From Chrysomallon squamiferum (lineage: Eukaryota > Mollusca > Gastropoda > Neomphalida > Peltospiridae): a DNA stretch of 22,500 bases. The stretch lies in the NCBI GenBank assembly GCA_012295275.1, contig CM022672.1, positions 34,406,173 through 34,428,672 of the forward strand, in the 5' to 3' direction. The position numbers and the translations under genes were made by a program. The notes beneath the pieces are model-generated. The model was given only the letters and a program-made list of their open reading frames with translations. It was not told the DNA's origin and did not search any database. Below are positions 20,741-22,500 of the stretch, one piece after another (within the stretch, counting starts at the first letter, position 1; each line of letters opens with the position of its first letter).

Positions 20741-20872
20741 TGTATGTATGTATATTTGTATCTAAGAATGTGTGTATGTATGTAATGTGTATGTATGTAT
20801 GTATGTATGTATATTTGTATCTAAGAATGTGTATATGTATGTAATGTGTATGTATGTTTATATGTATGGTTG
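20711..20872. repeat. (TATG)n with a higher-order 59 bp unit
   Basis: TATG tetranucleotides are arranged in a larger unit: TATATTTGTATCTAAGAATG occurs at 20751 and again at 20810, each followed by TGTATGTAATG-type sequence. Confidence 0.9.
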
Positions 20873-21250
20873 GTTGGTTTATTACAAGTGTTTATTAAAT
20901 AAATGCAGTAGACAGGTTAATTCTTTTCACGTAAACACTTAATATTTACTGTCCTCAGGCCTTTCTTGAGAAAACAACAACAGTACAACACGACCAGCCA
21001 GGCTTAACACGAGATAAGCTGTCATGTGTTAAAAATGAAATATAAATAACACGGAGTAATTCTGTAACAGAAAACATAAAAGCGTCGGTAAGACATCATT
21101 CCCAGCCATTATGAGCCAGAATGTGCAGACATGAATAGAATTTAATTTTAAAAGTTTTCAGTGTCCATGATTGTGTTCATGTTGGTTGTAACTAAGAGGT
21201 ACTGAAATACTGTATGTAATTTAATTTATATCAGGATATAATAGCAGACC
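20873..21250. other. unique sequence, no gene seen
   Basis: Mixed sequence with (GGTT)n near 20868-20880 and few CpGs. Nothing identifiable. Confidence 0.6.

Positions 21251-21768
<518 letters not shown>

Positions 21769-21796
<28 letters not shown>
21769..21796. repeat. T28 homopolymer
   Basis: A pure T run. Confidence 0.95.
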
Positions 21797-21799
<3 letters not shown>

Positions 21800-21999
21800 G
21801 CATATACAGCTCATAATAAAATAATACAGATACAAAACATTCGAATATCATCAGAACTGGCTGAGTTTCAGTAATTGCTTAACGACTTTTTACCATCATT
21901 TGTTTTATTTTCTCTTCTCCTCCTCTACCCCCTATTCCTGGCATGTTTCAAACTCGCAGAGGGTTCGTTTTAACATTTGAGAGCTCGATAAAGTGAGTC
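21797..21999. other. unique sequence, no gene seen
   Basis: A pyrimidine stretch (TTCTCTTCTCCTCCTCTACC) at about 21910-21930; no following exon is recognised. Confidence 0.55.
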
Positions 22000-22037
22000 C
22001 TCTATCTCACGTCTATCTCACGTCTATCTCACGTCTC
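22000..22037. repeat. 11 bp tandem repeat, three copies
   Basis: TCTATCTCACG at 22001, 22012 and 22023, then a partial copy TCTCG. Confidence 0.92.
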
Positions 22038-22188
22038 GTAATGCCAAACTTCTGCTTGTTTGCTTTGCTGCCAGATATTAATAAGTCGGGTTCCAGTCCC
22101 GTCATATTGTCTACACTATCTACTGTTTTGGTGTTGTTTTTTCTTTTTTTAACAGATTTATGTAAGAATGCATGAAGCAGACGTTTAT
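22038..22188. other. unique sequence with tRNA T-arm-like segment
   Basis: CGGGTTCCAGTCCCG (22088-22102) can form a 4 bp stem with a 7-base loop like a tRNA T arm (GGTTCCAGTCC resembles a B box). No A box or acceptor stem is visible, so it is not called a tRNA or SINE. Confidence 0.35.
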
Positions 22189-22221
22189 ACGCGTAAACAT
22201 GCAGCCTCTGCATGCGCGCGT
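22189..22221 (+). other. 33 nt hairpin, CpG-rich
   Basis: CATGCAG (22198-22204) and CTGCATG (22208-22214) form a perfect 7 bp stem over a 3-base loop. ACGCG (22189-22193) and CGCGT (22217-22221) extend it by 5 bp past a 4/2 internal loop. CTGCATGCGCGCG also resembles an NRF1 half-site, about 150 bp before the CCCAGAATGC pair. Confidence 0.5.
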
Positions 22222-22231
22222 TCTTTGATGT

Positions 22232-22256
22232 TATTATCATCATCATCATCATCATC
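22232..22256. repeat. (ATC)n microsatellite
   Basis: About eight ATC/ATT triplets. Confidence 0.9.
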
Positions 22257-22360
22257 GCAAACACATCATTATTAAACAAAGGAGATAAAAATCAAATAAA
22301 CACAAAGGAGAAAGACAAAACAAAAACTCTGTTTTGTTCTACGTCTGCAGTATTGCGTGT

Positions 22361-22405
22361 CTCCCAGAATGCACTCACTGAGCAGATATTACCCAGAATG
22401 CACTC
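22361..22405 (+). promoter_or_regulatory. two ZNF143/Staf-like sites, 29 bp apart
   Basis: CTCCCAGAATGCACTC (22361-22376) and ACCCAGAATGCACTC (22391-22405) both carry CCCAGAATGC, the core of the ZNF143/Staf (and THAP11-associated) motif TCCCAGAATGC. In animals that motif marks promoters of housekeeping genes and of snRNA/tRNA-Sec genes. The upstream ACTACAA half of the full motif is weak in both. Shared ACTC-CTGA flanks suggest local duplication. A transcription start would be expected nearby, possibly beyond the window. Confidence 0.45.
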
Positions 22406-22500
22406 TCTGATTCAAAAATAGATCAGAATAATATCAAAGCAGCATTCGGTTCTGGGTGCATATAGCCCATTGAGAAAATGAGTGAATGTTATGTTATACA
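22406..22500. other. end of window, nothing identified
   Basis: Short unique sequence. GGTTCTGGGTGCATATAG near 22448 has no recognised function. Confidence 0.5.

Noticed and set aside
22088-22102. tRNA gene or SINE from the T-arm-like segment
   Set aside because: Only one arm is visible; no D arm, anticodon arm or acceptor stem.

Overview
This looks like intergenic or intronic DNA from an AT-rich animal genome. Very long (GA)n/(CT)n, (TA)n, (ATT)n, (TATG)n and (GT)n tracts alternate with AT-rich sequence that still keeps CpGs. That texture is typical of repeat-heavy molluscs, and I would guess a cephalopod such as an octopus. The guess rests on texture only. I find no confident protein-coding gene, tRNA, rRNA or CRISPR array. 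Nearly all apparent open frames are microsatellites read as protein (poly-Arg-Glu, poly-Leu-Ser, poly-Ile/His/Asp, poly-Ser, poly-Asn), so no CDS is called.

Layout. 1-1490: simple repeats around a short GC-richer patch with ETS- and YY1-like motifs (541-590), ending in a (CT)55 / (TA)34 / (GA)28 compound tract. 1490-2520: plain AT-rich sequence. 2520-4700: the most structured part, with a 99-102 bp duplication whose surroundings are open on both strands, a 47 bp duplication, a (GTA)n tract, and a degenerate ~35 bp minisatellite whose units are imperfect inverted repeats. 4700-7500: degenerate trinucleotide DNA, a weak tRNA-derived SINE head (A and B boxes at 6235-6288) and a (AGT)n tract. 7500-10700: compound microsatellites, two GC-richer patches with E-box/CRE/ETS-like words (8605-8690 and 9972-10240) and a 48 nt hairpin (9361-9408).

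10700-14000: a 145-codon frame of doubtful meaning, and large (GAT)n and (ATC)n blocks in inverted orientation. 14000-16900: a 113 bp duplication, a CpG-containing promoter-like patch (14641-14930), a ~48 bp tandem array of about 14 units (15297-15960) and a clean 39 bp array (16682-16843). 16900-22500: a (GT)n-(GA)89 tract, a strong 37 nt hairpin (17885-17921), homopolymers, AAAT/ATTT inverted arms, more GA/CT and TATG arrays, and an end region with a hairpin and two copies of the word CCCAGAATGC, the core of the ZNF143/Staf promoter motif.

No set of genes working together can be described. The items most worth checking are the inverted-repeat minisatellite (4229-4700), the 48 bp array, the paired ZNF143-like sites, the hairpins at 17885 and 9361, and the two-strand open frames over 2522-2991. 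Everything was read by eye; motif-based regulatory calls are hypotheses.
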